From: Fibrobacter sp. UWB15
GTDB taxonomy: Bacteria > Fibrobacterota > Fibrobacteria > Fibrobacterales > Fibrobacteraceae
NCBI RefSeq assembly: GCF_900177705.1
Contig: NZ_FXBA01000001.1
Span: forward strand, 1,084,720 to 1,148,719
Direction of reading: 5' to 3'
Length of the DNA: 64,000 nt
Shown here: positions 1 to 9,751 of the stretch, one piece after another
Numbering within the stretch: the first letter of the stretch is position 1
Layout of the letters: each line of letters opens with the position of its first letter
Made by a program: the position numbers and the translations under genes
The notes under the pieces: model-generated
The model's database searches: none
Told to the model about the DNA's origin: nothing
The model's input: only the letters and a program-made list of their open reading frames with translations

Positions 1-742
1 CGAGAAAACTATTGTCCGAATCGATCAGCACATAGCTGTCGACGTTCTGAGTTTCGAGCACCTGCGAAACGATTTGTTCTACGTCGTAGCGTTTGACTCG
101 ATAGCAGATATACAAGAGCGCAAACTGGTCAAACACATAGACCGCCGGCATTACAAGAGTATCGCTTTCGACGAATCTTGAAATAAAGAACGATAAAATA
201 GAGACAGCTTCAATTGCAGAAAGAGCTACCAGGCTCTTGAAAGACACGTTTTTCTTTTTGATGAACGCGTAAACAATCAAGCTTACATTGATAATGACAA
301 AGCCAACCATCGAACAGTTAAAGATGTCGTGGCCGATTCCGTATTCTGCAGTAAAATTGCCGACGCCGTATGTCTGTATATACTTGATGGATTTGTAATA
401 AAGCCCGTTGTGCCCTACCGTAAACGACATTGCAAGCACAATAAACGCCAATAACATCAAGAAGTCGTGACTCCAAGTGGGGCACTTTATTTTGCATATC
501 GAAAGGCAGGCGTTAAAAGTCAATACCGGCAAAAAAATGGAGCCCAGATAAATGACTTTATTCGAAATAATGGCTTGATCTAGGTTGGTGGAAAGAGCAA
601 GAAATAGGTGTCCTAGGCAAGCTACAAACGAAAAGAAGAATAGTAGCGCATACGGACCGTTCTGTCTTGGATTAACGTGATAGTGCAGAAAAAAATTGAA
701 CGCTGCAACAACAGTTAATGCTGCCAAAAATAGTAATACCAT
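1..742 (-). CDS. Membrane sensor protein, seven hydrophobic segments, 3' part outside window
   Basis: The reverse strand is open from ATG at 742 to the window edge, about 247 codons, with an in-frame TGA shortly upstream of the ATG. The protein starts MVLLFLAALTVVAAFNFFLH and has about seven hydrophobic segments in its first 215 residues. A soluble stretch then begins (YVLIDSDNSFL) that resembles the start of a PAS-like sensor domain. This matches the N-terminal seven-helix input region found in histidine kinases and diguanylate cyclases. The output domain lies outside the window, so the enzymatic role is unknown. The coding sense is clear; the family is inferred. Confidence 0.6.
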   Translation of the reverse strand, partial: MVLLFLAALTVVAAFNFFLHYHVNPRQNGPYALLFFFSFVACLGHLFLALSTNLDQAIISNKVIYLGSIFLPVLTFNACLSICKIKCPTWSHDFLMLLAFIVLAMSFTVGHNGLYYKSIKYIQTYGVGNFTAEYGIGHDIFNCSMVGFVIINVSLIVYAFIKKKNVSFKSLVALSAIEAVSILSFFISRFVESDTLVMPAVYVFDQFALLYICYRVKRYDVEQIVSQVLETQNVDSYVLIDSDNSFL

Positions 743-857
743 AAAATAATCCCATCAGTGCCAACATCTCCGCAACCCAGTTTAAATATAAATTAAAATT
801 TACGGCTTTAAAAGGTTGTTCAAGACAATAAGACTGATTTCTGTCTAAAATCCGTGT

Positions 858-903
858 AAAAAATACAGCCGTCAATCTTTATGGATTGACGGCTGTATTT
901 AAT
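858..903 (-). terminator. Rho-independent terminator of rpsO-pnp
   Basis: A stem of about 17 bp (ATACAGCCGTCAATC paired with its complement) around a five-base loop. On the minus strand it is followed by a T run. It lies about 20 bp after the pnp stop codon. Confidence 0.85.
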
Positions 904-923
904 TTTTCAGAATTTGTTCTGAA

Positions 924-3179
924 TTAGGCTTCAGCCGGTGCTTCAGGTGCAGCCGGAGCTTCTGCAGCAGGTGCTTCAGCGGCCGGAGCTTCTGCAGCGG
1001 GCTTCGGAGGGAGCAAAGCCTTCATGGAAAGCTTCACCTTGCCCTTCGGGTCGACACCGAGGCAGAGAACTTCGACTTCGTCACCGACGTGAACGACGTC
1101 TTCGACCTTATCGACGCGGTGGTCGGCAAGTTCGGAGATGTGCACGAGACCGTCACGACCCGGGAGGATTTCGACGAAAGCGCCAAACGGCTGGATCGTC
1201 TTGACCTTGCCCTTGTACTTGCGGCCCGGTTCGGGTTCGGCAGTGAGTTCTTCGATCATGCGGCGGCAGACTGCAGCGGCCTTGCCACTGGGAGCAGCAA
1301 TGTCGATGTTGCCATCGTCGTCGATGTTGATCGTGCAACCCGTCTGAGACTGCATGCCCTTGATCACGGAGCCACCGGAACCGATGACGTCGCGGATCTT
1401 GTTGGTGGGGATGCGCATCTTGATCATGGTCGGAGCCTTCTCGGAAACCTTCGGACGCGGAGCGGCGAGGCCGAGTTCAGCCATCTTGCCCAAGATGTGG
1501 AGACGGCCCTGACGAGCCTGTTCCAGAGCTTCACGCATGAGTTCCGGCGTAATGCCGCGGATCTTGATATCCATCTGGAAGGCAGTGATACCTTCGGCAG
1601 TACCCGTCACCTTGAAGTCCATATCGCCGAGGTGGTCTTCCGTACCGGTGATGTCGGTCAAGATCTTGATCTTGCCGCCTTCCTTGACGGAACCCTTTTC
1701 GGAGATGAGGCCCATAGCGACACCTGCGACCGGAGCCTTGATAGGAACGCCAGCATCCATCAAGCTGAGGCAGCCACCGCAAACAGAGGCCATGGAAGAA
1801 GAACCGTTGGATTCCTGAATTTCGGAAACCACGCGGATGGTGTACGGGAAGTCTTCCGGCAGCGGAAGAACGGCAGCGAGAGAACGTTCGGCGAGGTGGC
1901 CGTGACCGATTTCGCGGCGGCTCATGCCGAGGCGCTTGCATTCACCCACGCAGTACGGCGGGAAGTTGTAATGCAGCATGTAGCTCTTGGAGCCTTCGCC
2001 CTGCAGGCTTTCGTAGCGCTGTTCGTCGGCCTTGGAGCCGAGCGTGCAGACCACGAGACCCTGGGTTTCACCGCGCTGGAAGATCGCAGAACCGTGAGCG
2101 CTCGGGAGAACGCCGAGTTCGATTTCGATCGGGCGGACTTCGGTCGTCGTACGGCCGTCGAGGCGCACGTCTTCGTTCAAGATCATTTCGCGCATGGCAG
2201 TGCGTTCGTAGTCGCTAAAGATTGCCTTAGCGTCTGCAACGAGAGCAGGATCCTGTTCTTCGTCCTTGCCGATGATGGCGAGAATGCGTTCGTCTTCGAG
2301 CATCTTCGCGCAGAGGTCTGCCATAGCCGGATAGAAGTCGGTCTTCACCATGTTGGAGTGGACGTCCTTGTTCAGTTCGTCCCACACGACTTCCTTCACC
2401 GTGGCGAGAAGCTTTTCGTGGGCTTCGCCAACGTGCTGCGGCTTGAGTTCCATCTTGGGCTTAGCGCAGCGGTCCACCAGTTCCTGTTGGGCCTTGCACA
2501 TGAGCTTGATGGCTTCGTGACCGGCGAGAATTGCGTTGATCATCGTGTCTTCGGACACTTCGTAGGCACCGCCTTCCACCATGCAGACGGAATCTTCGGT
2601 ACCGGCGACCACCAGGTCCAGATCGGCGCAGGCCATCTGTTCGTAGGTGGGCATCACGATGTTCTGACCATCGACCACGGCCACGCGTACGGCGGCAACC
2701 TGCTGTTCGAAGGGCAGTTCAGAAAGACCGATAGAAAGGGATGCTGCAGACACGCCGAGCACGTCCGGTGCAAACTTGCGGTCAGCAGACAGAACCTGCA
2801 CGATCACCTGGACTTCGCGCGTGAAGTTCTCGGGGAACATCGGGCGAATCGGGCGGTCAATAATACGTGCAGAAAGCGTTTCTTCGTCAGAGGGACGACC
2901 GGCTTCGCGCTTGCTGTAGCCGCCCGGGAGGCGACCAGCGGCGTAAGCCTTTTCGCGGTATTCCACAGTGAGGGGGAAGAAGTCGCCTTCTTTTTCTTCG
3001 CCGTAGCAGACAGTAGAGAGCACGAATGCATCGCCCATCTTGGCGACTGCAGCACCGCGAGCCTGCTTGGCGATACGGCCCGTTTCAAACGTGATCACAC
3101 GGCCGTCAGGGAGCGTAACAGACACTTCCTTCGGGTCGAGCATCTTGCCGTATTTTTGATGGTATGCGTCAATAGACAT
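924..3179 (-). CDS. pnp: Polyribonucleotide nucleotidyltransferase (PNPase)
   Basis: Phosphorolytic 3'-5' exoribonuclease, a core part of RNA decay. It is 751 aa, the usual length plus a tail. Two RNase PH-like domains (about residues 15-150 and 335-480, the second with the QGEGSKSYMLHYNFPPY region) are followed by a KH domain with the GSGG loop (IRDVIGSGGSVIKGMQ, near 570-630). An S1 domain comes next (GKVKTIQPFGAFVEILPGRDG, near 650-715). The last 30 residues are an Ala/Pro/Glu repeat tail (AAEAP units), of low complexity and unknown role. The gene lies 21 bp after rpsO on the same strand, the classical rpsO-pnp order, so co-transcription is likely. Start ATG at 3179 has GGAG 7 nt upstream. 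Confidence 0.97.
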   Translation of the reverse strand: MSIDAYHQKYGKMLDPKEVSVTLPDGRVITFETGRIAKQARGAAVAKMGDAFVLSTVCYGEEKEGDFFPLTVEYREKAYAAGRLPGGYSKREAGRPSDEETLSARIIDRPIRPMFPENFTREVQVIVQVLSADRKFAPDVLGVSAASLSIGLSELPFEQQVAAVRVAVVDGQNIVMPTYEQMACADLDLVVAGTEDSVCMVEGGAYEVSEDTMINAILAGHEAIKLMCKAQQELVDRCAKPKMELKPQHVGEAHEKLLATVKEVVWDELNKDVHSNMVKTDFYPAMADLCAKMLEDERILAIIGKDEEQDPALVADAKAIFSDYERTAMREMILNEDVRLDGRTTTEVRPIEIELGVLPSAHGSAIFQRGETQGLVVCTLGSKADEQRYESLQGEGSKSYMLHYNFPPYCVGECKRLGMSRREIGHGHLAERSLAAVLPLPEDFPYTIRVVSEIQESNGSSSMASVCGGCLSLMDAGVPIKAPVAGVAMGLISEKGSVKEGGKIKILTDITGTEDHLGDMDFKVTGTAEGITAFQMDIKIRGITPELMREALEQARQGRLHILGKMAELGLAAPRPKVSEKAPTMIKMRIPTNKIRDVIGSGGSVIKGMQSQTGCTINIDDDGNIDIAAPSGKAAAVCRRMIEELTAEPEPGRKYKGKVKTIQPFGAFVEILPGRDGLVHISELADHRVDKVEDVVHVGDEVEVLCLGVDPKGKVKLSMKALLPPKPAAEAPAAEAPAAEAPAAPEAPAEA

Positions 3180-3200
3180 AAATTTCTCCAGTCTGAAGAA

Positions 3201-3473
3201 TTAGCCGCGCAGACCGAGTTCCTTGATCAAGGCACGCTGGGCGATAATGTCCTTTTCGCCGTAGTACTTGAGGAGGTTCTTGCGCTTAGAAACCATCATG
3301 GACAGACCGCGCAGGGAGTGGAAGTCCTTCTTGTGGGTCTTAGCATGTTCGGTGAGGTTCTTGATCTTCTCGGTGAGGAGAGCGATCTGAACGCGGACGT
3401 TACCGGTGTCCTTTTCGTTTGCTCCGAACTTAGCGGTGATTTCTGCAGCCTTTTCTTTAGTGATAGTAGCCAT
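3201..3473 (-). CDS. rpsO: 30S ribosomal protein S15
   Basis: 90 aa starting MATITKEKAAEITAKFGANE and ending in the conserved S15 C-terminus (LRGLSMMVSKRKNLLKYY). S15 binds 16S rRNA early in assembly of the small-subunit platform. A second ATG lies three codons upstream (3482) but touches the ribosome binding site. AAGGA is 9 nt before the ATG at 3473, so that start is chosen. First gene of the rpsO-pnp unit. Confidence 0.96.
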   Translation of the reverse strand: MATITKEKAAEITAKFGANEKDTGNVRVQIALLTEKIKNLTEHAKTHKKDFHSLRGLSMMVSKRKNLLKYYGEKDIIAQRALIKELGLRG

Positions 3474-3634
3474 TATAGCCATTCCTTTTTTTTGTTGTTT
3501 TTGCGGTCACCACCATGGCGACCTGTTTCATTACATGTTTTTGTCCGAGTTTCCCTGCTCTTGCACCAGTGGAATTGGCGAATCTGGTCACAGGACCCAG
3601 GCAAAAATGCAATTTGGGGGTATATATAGAAAAA

Positions 3635-3662
3635 GTAGGAAGTAGGAAGTAGGAAGTAGGAA
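3635..3662. repeat. Heptanucleotide tandem repeat, 4 x GTAGGAA
   Basis: Four perfect, uninterrupted copies of the 7-mer GTAGGAA in the region between rpsO and thiH. Related heptads occur at 10521, 31376 and 34649. Confidence 0.95.
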
Positions 3663-3742
3663 GGAAATTTGGGGCAAAAATGGGGTAAAAATGGCAAAAA
3701 ATTGATAAAAAGCTACTTCTAGCAAGATTTGGGCTTCTTTTC

Positions 3743-3750
3743 TATATTTG
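3743..3750 (+). promoter_or_regulatory. -7 box TATATTTG of thiH
   Basis: Exact match to TAnnTTTG, the -7 element of the Bacteroidota housekeeping sigma factor. It ends six bases before the GTG at 3757, so transcription would begin at or next to that codon. Confidence 0.6.
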
Positions 3751-3756
3751 GGGGCC

Positions 3757-5016
3757 GTGGAAAGAAAAGACAATAATTACCTGTTTGATTCCGGGAATCT
3801 CTCGGAAGGGGCGCTTGCCAAGAAGCACCGCCTTGAAAACGATCCGAGTTCCCGTACTAATATAATGGATTATCTGCCCGGCATGGAAGTCATCCAGTCG
3901 GACATCGCCGACAAGGTGCTCGCAGAATCCGAAAATTTCGATTATTCCAAATACACAGGCAAGGACGTGAAGCGCGCCCTGGAACACGAACGCTGCACGC
4001 TCGAGGACTTTAAGGCGCTTCTTTCTCCGGCGGCCGCTCCGTATCTGGAACAGATGGCCGCGAAGGCGAAAATCGAGACCAGCAAGCACTTCGGCAACAA
4101 CGTGTACTTCTTTACGCCGCTCTACATCGCGAACTATTGCGAAAACTACTGCGTCTACTGCGGGTTCAACTGCTACAACCATATCAAGCGCATGCAGCTC
4201 ACGATGGAGCAGATCGAGCACGAGATGAAGGTGATTGCTGACAGCGGCATGGAAGAAATCTTGATTCTCACGGGCGAAAGCCGCGCCAAAAGCAGCGTGG
4301 AATACATCGGTGAAGCCTGCAAGCTGGCCCGCAAGTATTTCCGCATGGTAGGCATTGAAGTTTATCCGGTGAATACGGACGAATACCGCTACCTGCACGA
4401 ATGCGGCGTGGACTACGTGACGGTTTTCCAGGAAACTTACGACAAGGTTCGTTTCGAACAACTTCACCTGCTCGGTCACAAGCGCGTATTCCCGTACCGT
4501 TTTGATTCCCAGGAACGGGCCCTGATGGCCGGCATGCGCGGGGTGGCATTTTCCGCACTCCTCGGCCTTTCGGACTTCCGCCGCGACGCGCTCGCATCGG
4601 CACTGCATGTGTATTTCTTACAAAAGAAATATCCGCATGCCGAAATGAGCTTAAGCTGTCCGAGACTGCGCCCGATTATCAATAACGACAAGATTGACCC
4701 GCTTGATGTTCATGAGAAGGAACTCTGCCAGGTGCTTTGCGCTTACCGCATCTTCTTGCCGTACGTGGGCATCACCGTTTCGAGCCGCGAAAGCAAGGAA
4801 TTCCGCAACGGCATCGTGAAAATCTGTGCGACGAAAGTTTCCGCCGGCGTTTCTACGGGCATCGGCGACCACGAAAGCAAGTACAGCGGTCACGATGACG
4901 GGGAAGGTGGCGACGAACAGTTCGAAATCAACGATGGCCGTAGCTTCAACGCCATGTACAGCGACATCTCGGGCGAAGGCCTGCAGCCAGTATTGAACGA
5001 TTACCTGTACGTCTAA
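3757..5016 (+). CDS. thiH: 2-iminoacetate synthase (radical SAM)
   Basis: Cleaves tyrosine to dehydroglycine (2-iminoacetate) and p-cresol, supplying the C2-N3 unit of the thiamine thiazole. The radical SAM cluster motif CENYCVYC is near residue 130, preceded by FFTPLYIANY as in the ThiH family. The GESR and EVYP segments and the C-terminal region rich in conserved Ser, Arg and Glu are present. The start is uncertain. GTG 3757 follows a promoter box by 6 nt and keeps the long N-terminus; TTG 3748 lies inside that box; ATG 3865 (MDYLPGMEVI) has no ribosome binding site. No other thiamine gene is nearby. HydG is a sister family, but no hydrogenase genes are present and the C-terminal extension of HydG is absent. 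Confidence 0.9.
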   Translation: MERKDNNYLFDSGNLSEGALAKKHRLENDPSSRTNIMDYLPGMEVIQSDIADKVLAESENFDYSKYTGKDVKRALEHERCTLEDFKALLSPAAAPYLEQMAAKAKIETSKHFGNNVYFFTPLYIANYCENYCVYCGFNCYNHIKRMQLTMEQIEHEMKVIADSGMEEILILTGESRAKSSVEYIGEACKLARKYFRMVGIEVYPVNTDEYRYLHECGVDYVTVFQETYDKVRFEQLHLLGHKRVFPYRFDSQERALMAGMRGVAFSALLGLSDFRRDALASALHVYFLQKKYPHAEMSLSCPRLRPIINNDKIDPLDVHEKELCQVLCAYRIFLPYVGITVSSRESKEFRNGIVKICATKVSAGVSTGIGDHESKYSGHDDGEGGDEQFEINDGRSFNAMYSDISGEGLQPVLNDYLYV

Positions 5017-5027
5017 ACAGGCACCGC

Positions 5028-6812
5028 TCAATTAGGCGCATCTTCGTACATTTTTTCGATTTCTTCGGCGAACCGCGCTTCAGCTACGGATCGCCGGATT
5101 TTTAAGGTGGGCGTCAAAAGCCCCGATTCCACAGTCAGTTCAACGCCAATCAAAGTCCACCGGCGAATCTGTTCCCAGTGATTCAGCTTACTGTTGACGC
5201 GTTCCACATGGCGACTGATCGATTCGCGAATACGCCTTGACTTCAAGGCCTTCTCAAGATTAAAATCGTTCCCCGTACGTTTCAAAAATCGCTTGGCATT
5301 CACCGGATTCAAGAAAATCAAGGCCGAGGCGAACTTGCGGTCATTGGCAATGACCAGCGCCTGTTCAATCAGCAGGTGCCGCCCCAGTTCCAGTTCGATG
5401 GGGTTTGGACTCACGTACTTGCCCGTACTTGTCTTCAGCAGTTCCTTGAGGCGGCCGGTCAGGTAAAGGAATCCGTCGCGGTCAAAATACCCTTGGTCGC
5501 CGGTTTTAAAGAATCCGTCTTCCGTAAAGATTTCCGCATTCAAGTCGGGCCTGTTGCGATACCCCTTGAAAACGCTGTCGCCCTTGACGAGCACTTCGCT
5601 GTGATCCCCGATTTTTACTTGCAGGTGGGTCAGCGGCTGACCGACGCTTCCTGGCCTAGCAGAACCGGGCCTGTTCACGCTGACCACTGGCGAACATTCC
5701 GTAAGACCATAGCCCTCGCAGACATCAAAGCCCACGTTCAAGAGGAACCGGCAAATCGTCTTGTTCAAGGCTCCCCCGCCCGAAATCACCAGGCGGAACC
5801 GCCCGCCCATGGCTTCGCGCATTTTGCTGTAAACCAGTTTGTCGTAAATTTTGCAAAGCACCCCGCGACGTTCCAGAGGGTTGCGCCTCTTGGCCAAGGC
5901 GATGGCATGATCAAAGACAAGCTTCTGGATTCCGCAAATCTTTTCGCCCGCAGCCGTCATGGTTTCGTACAGACGTTCCAGGATTCTGGGTACCACCGTC
6001 ATGACCGTGGGGCTGATTTCACGAATGATGTCAGCAATATGCCGCGGCGAATCCGCAAAGTAAACCTTGGTACCGCTAAGGGTGTAAAAGTAGACCGACA
6101 TACGTTCAAAGGCATGCGCCACCGGCAAAACCACGAGGCATACATCGGTCGAAACGTTCAGCCGCAAAAAATCTCGCTTGATCACCTGGATCTGCGAAAG
6201 CATGTTGCGGTGCGTCAGCTCGACGCCCTTGGGCACACCGGTAGAACCGCTGGTATAAATAATGGAGAACACATCGTCGGGGTTCAGGGAATGCATCTGC
6301 TGGTTCAGCCACAGCGAAGATTCCGGCAGCTTGGACAACTCCACACCTTCTTTCACCAAGTCGTCCCAGTACACACCGTTAGGCGGCAACTCCGAATTGC
6401 GGTCGAGGCAAATCACCGCCTTGAAGTTTGGCATCAAGGCACCGATAGACGGCGACAAGTCCGACAGCTTGTTCAGGAGCAACACCTGTACCGAGGCGTC
6501 ATCGCACTGGTATTTGAAATTTTCAGCCGAAATATTCGGGAAAAGGGGAACCACGCGGGCCTGGTTCAGCTGGGTCGCCACATCGGCCATGATCCATTCG
6601 GGGCAGCTATTGACCACGACACCAATACTCTTGCCTGCGTTAAGGCCACGTGCCCTAAAGGCAAGAGCCAGGCACTGGGTTTCTTGGCGCAGTCTCGTTC
6701 CCGAAAAATGGACCCAGCCTTCGGGAGTACGGTGGAACCAGCCTGCGAAGTTTTCACGATCGCAGTTTGCGAAAAACGCATGCGCAAGCGATGTATACTG
6801 CAGCGGTTCCAT
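5028..6812 (-). CDS. Long-chain acyl-CoA synthetase (AMP-forming)
   Basis: About 594 aa. Activates fatty acids to acyl-CoA via acyl-adenylate. ANL-superfamily motifs are clear: the P-loop YTSGSTGVPKGVELTHRN (near 180), the adenine-binding GYGLTECSPVV, and the hinge region with KTGDQGYFDRDGFLYLTGR. It resembles FadD15/FAA-type ligases of the long-chain group. The reading frame is open 42 codons further upstream, but ATG at 6812 has AGGAAGGG 8 nt before it, so it is the start. It converges on thiH with an 11-bp gap and no obvious terminator. Confidence 0.9.
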   Translation of the reverse strand: MEPLQYTSLAHAFFANCDRENFAGWFHRTPEGWVHFSGTRLRQETQCLALAFRARGLNAGKSIGVVVNSCPEWIMADVATQLNQARVVPLFPNISAENFKYQCDDASVQVLLLNKLSDLSPSIGALMPNFKAVICLDRNSELPPNGVYWDDLVKEGVELSKLPESSLWLNQQMHSLNPDDVFSIIYTSGSTGVPKGVELTHRNMLSQIQVIKRDFLRLNVSTDVCLVVLPVAHAFERMSVYFYTLSGTKVYFADSPRHIADIIREISPTVMTVVPRILERLYETMTAAGEKICGIQKLVFDHAIALAKRRNPLERRGVLCKIYDKLVYSKMREAMGGRFRLVISGGGALNKTICRFLLNVGFDVCEGYGLTECSPVVSVNRPGSARPGSVGQPLTHLQVKIGDHSEVLVKGDSVFKGYRNRPDLNAEIFTEDGFFKTGDQGYFDRDGFLYLTGRLKELLKTSTGKYVSPNPIELELGRHLLIEQALVIANDRKFASALIFLNPVNAKRFLKRTGNDFNLEKALKSRRIRESISRHVERVNSKLNHWEQIRRWTLIGVELTVESGLLTPTLKIRRSVAEARFAEEIEKMYEDAPN

Positions 6813-6898
6813 ACAAAACACCCTTCCTACTAGGGATAAAATACATTTATTACACGGTTTTTTTCTGTTAATTTTATCACAAATCCGTTTTTTTTCTT

Positions 6899-6906
6899 TA
6901 TATTTG
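6899..6906 (+). promoter_or_regulatory. -7 box TATATTTG of sstT
   Basis: TATATTTG 43 bp before the sstT ATG, giving an ordinary leader with its own ribosome binding site (AAAGGAA). Confidence 0.55.
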
Positions 6907-6949
6907 TACCATAGGGTTAGTTTATCTGTTTGAATCAAAGGAATATGAA

Positions 6950-8191
6950 ATGTTCAAAAAGATTCTTGATAAATACAACGGCATAAAACTGAACTACCGT
7001 ATTGCAATTGCCATCGTACTCGGCACACTCCTTGGCATATTTCTCCCCGGACAACGTTGGATCGGCGAACTAGGCGTCCTATTCGTCGGTGCCATGAAAG
7101 GCATCGCCCCCATCCTGGTGTTTGTCTTGATCGTGAACTCCCTTTCTACAGGCAAGACTTCGCTTGACCGACGGTTCGGAAAAGTATTCGCCTTTTACAT
7201 GGCAAGCACCATTCTTGCATCGGTCATCGCCGTGGCAGCAAGTTTCCTGTTCCCGCAGAACCTGCAGCTGGCCCAGAGTGCAACCACCACCGCCATACTG
7301 CCCAAGGGCATCGGCGAAATCTTGAACAACTTGCTTATCCGCGCCGTTTCGAATCCCTTCGAAGCCATAACCGAAGCGAACTACATCGGCATTCTCGTAT
7401 GGGCAATCATATTCGGTATCGCCATCAAGCTGCACGCCAGCGATTCCACCAAGGAACTCCTGCAAGACATTACCAAGTCCATTACGGCGATTGTCCACTG
7501 GCTGATCAACTTCGCCCCCTTCGGTATCTTGGGTCTGATCCATTCGTCCATCGCCACTAACGGCATCGGCATTTTCAAGACCTACGGCATGCTCGTGGCA
7601 GTCCTTGCAGGCGCCATGATATTCACCACATTCATTATCGCCCCGCTGGTAGTAAGTTTCGCTATCAAGCAGGATCCTTACCCGCTGGTCATTTATTGTC
7701 TCAAGCAAAGCGCTATTACGGCACTCTTTACCAGAAGCTCTGCCGCAAACATTCCCGTGAACATGGACGCCTGCGAAAAGCTCAAGCTCGACCGCGAATT
7801 CTATTCCGTCTCGATTCCGCTGGGTGCAACCATCAACATGAACGGCGCTGCCATTACGATTGCCGTGATGACTCTTGCCGCCGCCCACACGCTCGGCATT
7901 TCGGTAGATTTTCCGACAGCGCTTACCCTTTGCGTCATAGCCACCATCGGCGCCTGCGGTGCAAGCGGTATTGCAGGCGGTTCACTGTTCCTGATTCCCA
8001 TGGCCTGCTCCTTCCTCGGTATTTCGAACGATGTCGCCATGCAGGTGGTCGCAGTAGGATTCATTATCGGAGCCATTCAGGATAGCTTAGAAACAGCCCT
8101 CAACTCTTCGACCGACGTGATGTATACGGCCGCAGCCGAATACAGCGAATGGGTCGCCGAAGGCAAACATTTGCCGCGACGATTCCGCTAA
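6950..8191 (+). CDS. sstT: Serine/threonine:sodium symporter
   Basis: 413-aa inner-membrane transporter of the dicarboxylate/amino acid:cation symporter family, the usual SstT length. The start MFKKILDKYNGIKLNYRIAI and the segment VGAMKGIAPILVFVLIVNSL fit SstT. The Ser-rich hairpin (ALFTRSSAANIPVNM) and the NMNGAAITIA helix carry the sodium and substrate sites of the fold. The gene stands alone on the plus strand, divergent from the acyl-CoA ligase. Confidence 0.9.
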   Translation: MFKKILDKYNGIKLNYRIAIAIVLGTLLGIFLPGQRWIGELGVLFVGAMKGIAPILVFVLIVNSLSTGKTSLDRRFGKVFAFYMASTILASVIAVAASFLFPQNLQLAQSATTTAILPKGIGEILNNLLIRAVSNPFEAITEANYIGILVWAIIFGIAIKLHASDSTKELLQDITKSITAIVHWLINFAPFGILGLIHSSIATNGIGIFKTYGMLVAVLAGAMIFTTFIIAPLVVSFAIKQDPYPLVIYCLKQSAITALFTRSSAANIPVNMDACEKLKLDREFYSVSIPLGATINMNGAAITIAVMTLAAAHTLGISVDFPTALTLCVIATIGACGASGIAGGSLFLIPMACSFLGISNDVAMQVVAVGFIIGAIQDSLETALNSSTDVMYTAAAEYSEWVAEGKHLPRRFR

Positions 8192-8259
8192 AGACCGAAA
8201 TTATGGTGAACTAAATCTCTTTTTTTCTAAAAAAGTTATTTTCTTATATAGAAAGCACT

Positions 8260-9657
8260 ATGACGGTCAACAAGAAGCCAATTCACCGAAGCCTATTTAT
8301 AGGATGCGCTGCATTCATCGCATTCATGTGTTTTCTGTTTTCGGCACAGGCTTATTATACCTACTCAAAGACTCTCTATTCCCGCTACGATGAAAAACTG
8401 GGTTCTCTTTTAAACCACATCACAAAGCATATCGACCTGGACGATCTGTATCAGTGTGTCATTACGGGAGAAAAGAGCGAAAAATACCACCAAGTCCAGG
8501 AAACGCTCAACAATCTCGTTGACGAGTTCAACCTGTTCTACCTATACTCCGCCTTTGTCCGCGACAAACTGATGGTGAACATCTGTTCGGCAACAAGCGA
8601 AGCAGAACGCGCCCGAGGTGAACAGGATATGGAACTTCTCGAAACAAGTGACACCTATCCTGAAGAAGAACTGAATAAATTCTCCGCTGCGATTGCAGAA
8701 GACAAAATTACATTCTTCGAAGAAACCTCCGAATGGGGCGCCGCCTATACCGGCTGCAAGCCATTGATCAGTTCTACGGGCGTCCACTACGGTCTATTGT
8801 GTGCAGACATTTCTATCGAAGCGCTCCACAATACGCTACACAAATCGGTTCTCTACAGTATCCTTTTGACCCTTGGCACAGGCATTCTATTTGCCTCAAT
8901 CCTTATCTTCTGGCTGCGCAGAAACGTGACGGGACCAATCATCGCTCTCGAAAAGAGCGTCATCAAATTCGCCGAAAAAAGCCGCGACAAGAAGAAAGAT
9001 CCGAAGAACCTCATCTTCGATGCTCCTGAAATCAACACTCAAAACGAAGTGGAATCCCTTTCCTCCGCTATAACCCAAATGTCTAAGGACATGAGGAACT
9101 ACGTGGAAGACATCCTGGAAGCCGAAGAAACGGCAAAATTCGCGCAGAAAGAAGCGGCCAACATGACCATGCTAGCTTACAAGGACGCCTTGACCCATGT
9201 GGGATCCAAGATTGCCTATGATAATGCGGCGAGGACATTAGACAAGGATGTTGCCGAAAAATTGGTAACAGAATTCGGCATCGCCATGATCGACTTGAAC
9301 AACCTGAAGGTCATCAACGACAGCTACGGTCACGCCAATGGCAACTCTTACATTGCCGGGGCATGCCATATCGTATGTACCATCTTCAGACATTCACCGG
9401 TATTCCGCATCGGCGGCGACGAATTTATCGTGATACTCAAGAACGACGACTACGAACAACGCCACAAACTGATCGAAAGGGCTAACCTAAAGTTCTTCGA
9501 AACGGAAAACGACAGTGCAAGGGAACCCTGGGAACGCTACTCGGTGGCGATCGGCATGGCCGAATACAGAGAAGGCGAAACCACGGACGCCGTATTCAAG
9601 CGTGCGGACCAGGCAATGTACCTGAACAAGCAGAAAATGAAGAAAAACAGAACTTAG
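8260..9657 (+). CDS. Membrane-bound diguanylate cyclase (GGDEF)
   Basis: 465 aa. One transmembrane helix (about 12-32), a periplasmic sensor region of about 165 residues, a second helix (about 202-222), a HAMP-like linker with coiled coil (about 225-300), then a GGDEF domain. The active-site motif RIGGDEFIVIL is intact, preceded by DLNNLKVINDSYGHANGN, so c-di-GMP synthesis is expected. No RxxD inhibitory site is evident just upstream of GGDEF. The ligand is unknown. A box TATATAGA lies 7 nt before the ATG and there is no clear ribosome binding site, so the mRNA may be nearly leaderless. Confidence 0.88.
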   Translation: MTVNKKPIHRSLFIGCAAFIAFMCFLFSAQAYYTYSKTLYSRYDEKLGSLLNHITKHIDLDDLYQCVITGEKSEKYHQVQETLNNLVDEFNLFYLYSAFVRDKLMVNICSATSEAERARGEQDMELLETSDTYPEEELNKFSAAIAEDKITFFEETSEWGAAYTGCKPLISSTGVHYGLLCADISIEALHNTLHKSVLYSILLTLGTGILFASILIFWLRRNVTGPIIALEKSVIKFAEKSRDKKKDPKNLIFDAPEINTQNEVESLSSAITQMSKDMRNYVEDILEAEETAKFAQKEAANMTMLAYKDALTHVGSKIAYDNAARTLDKDVAEKLVTEFGIAMIDLNNLKVINDSYGHANGNSYIAGACHIVCTIFRHSPVFRIGGDEFIVILKNDDYEQRHKLIERANLKFFETENDSAREPWERYSVAIGMAEYREGETTDAVFKRADQAMYLNKQKMKKNRT

Positions 9658-9751
9658 TTGGCAGAACGCAATTAGCAGAGTTTAGTTAGTGTTTATAGTA
9701 CTAAGTTCTGCAGTGCAGCGAACCGCATTCTATATTTCTATATTTGCGCTT

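Noticed and set aside
1089..3629. 846-codon open frame on the plus strand opposite pnp and rpsO
   Set aside because: It is antisense to two certain genes, its residues follow the codon bias of the opposite strand (Val/Ala/Asp/His/Phe-rich), and it has no ribosome binding site. Similar long antisense frames opposite the acyl-CoA ligase, GH74, TPR-lipoprotein, CapD-like and OmpA-like genes were rejected for the same reason.
3757..3865. TPP riboswitch in front of thiH
   Set aside because: I looked for the CTGAGA and ACCYGAWC-type core of the THI element in the first 110 bases of the transcript and did not find it; the stretch reads as coding.
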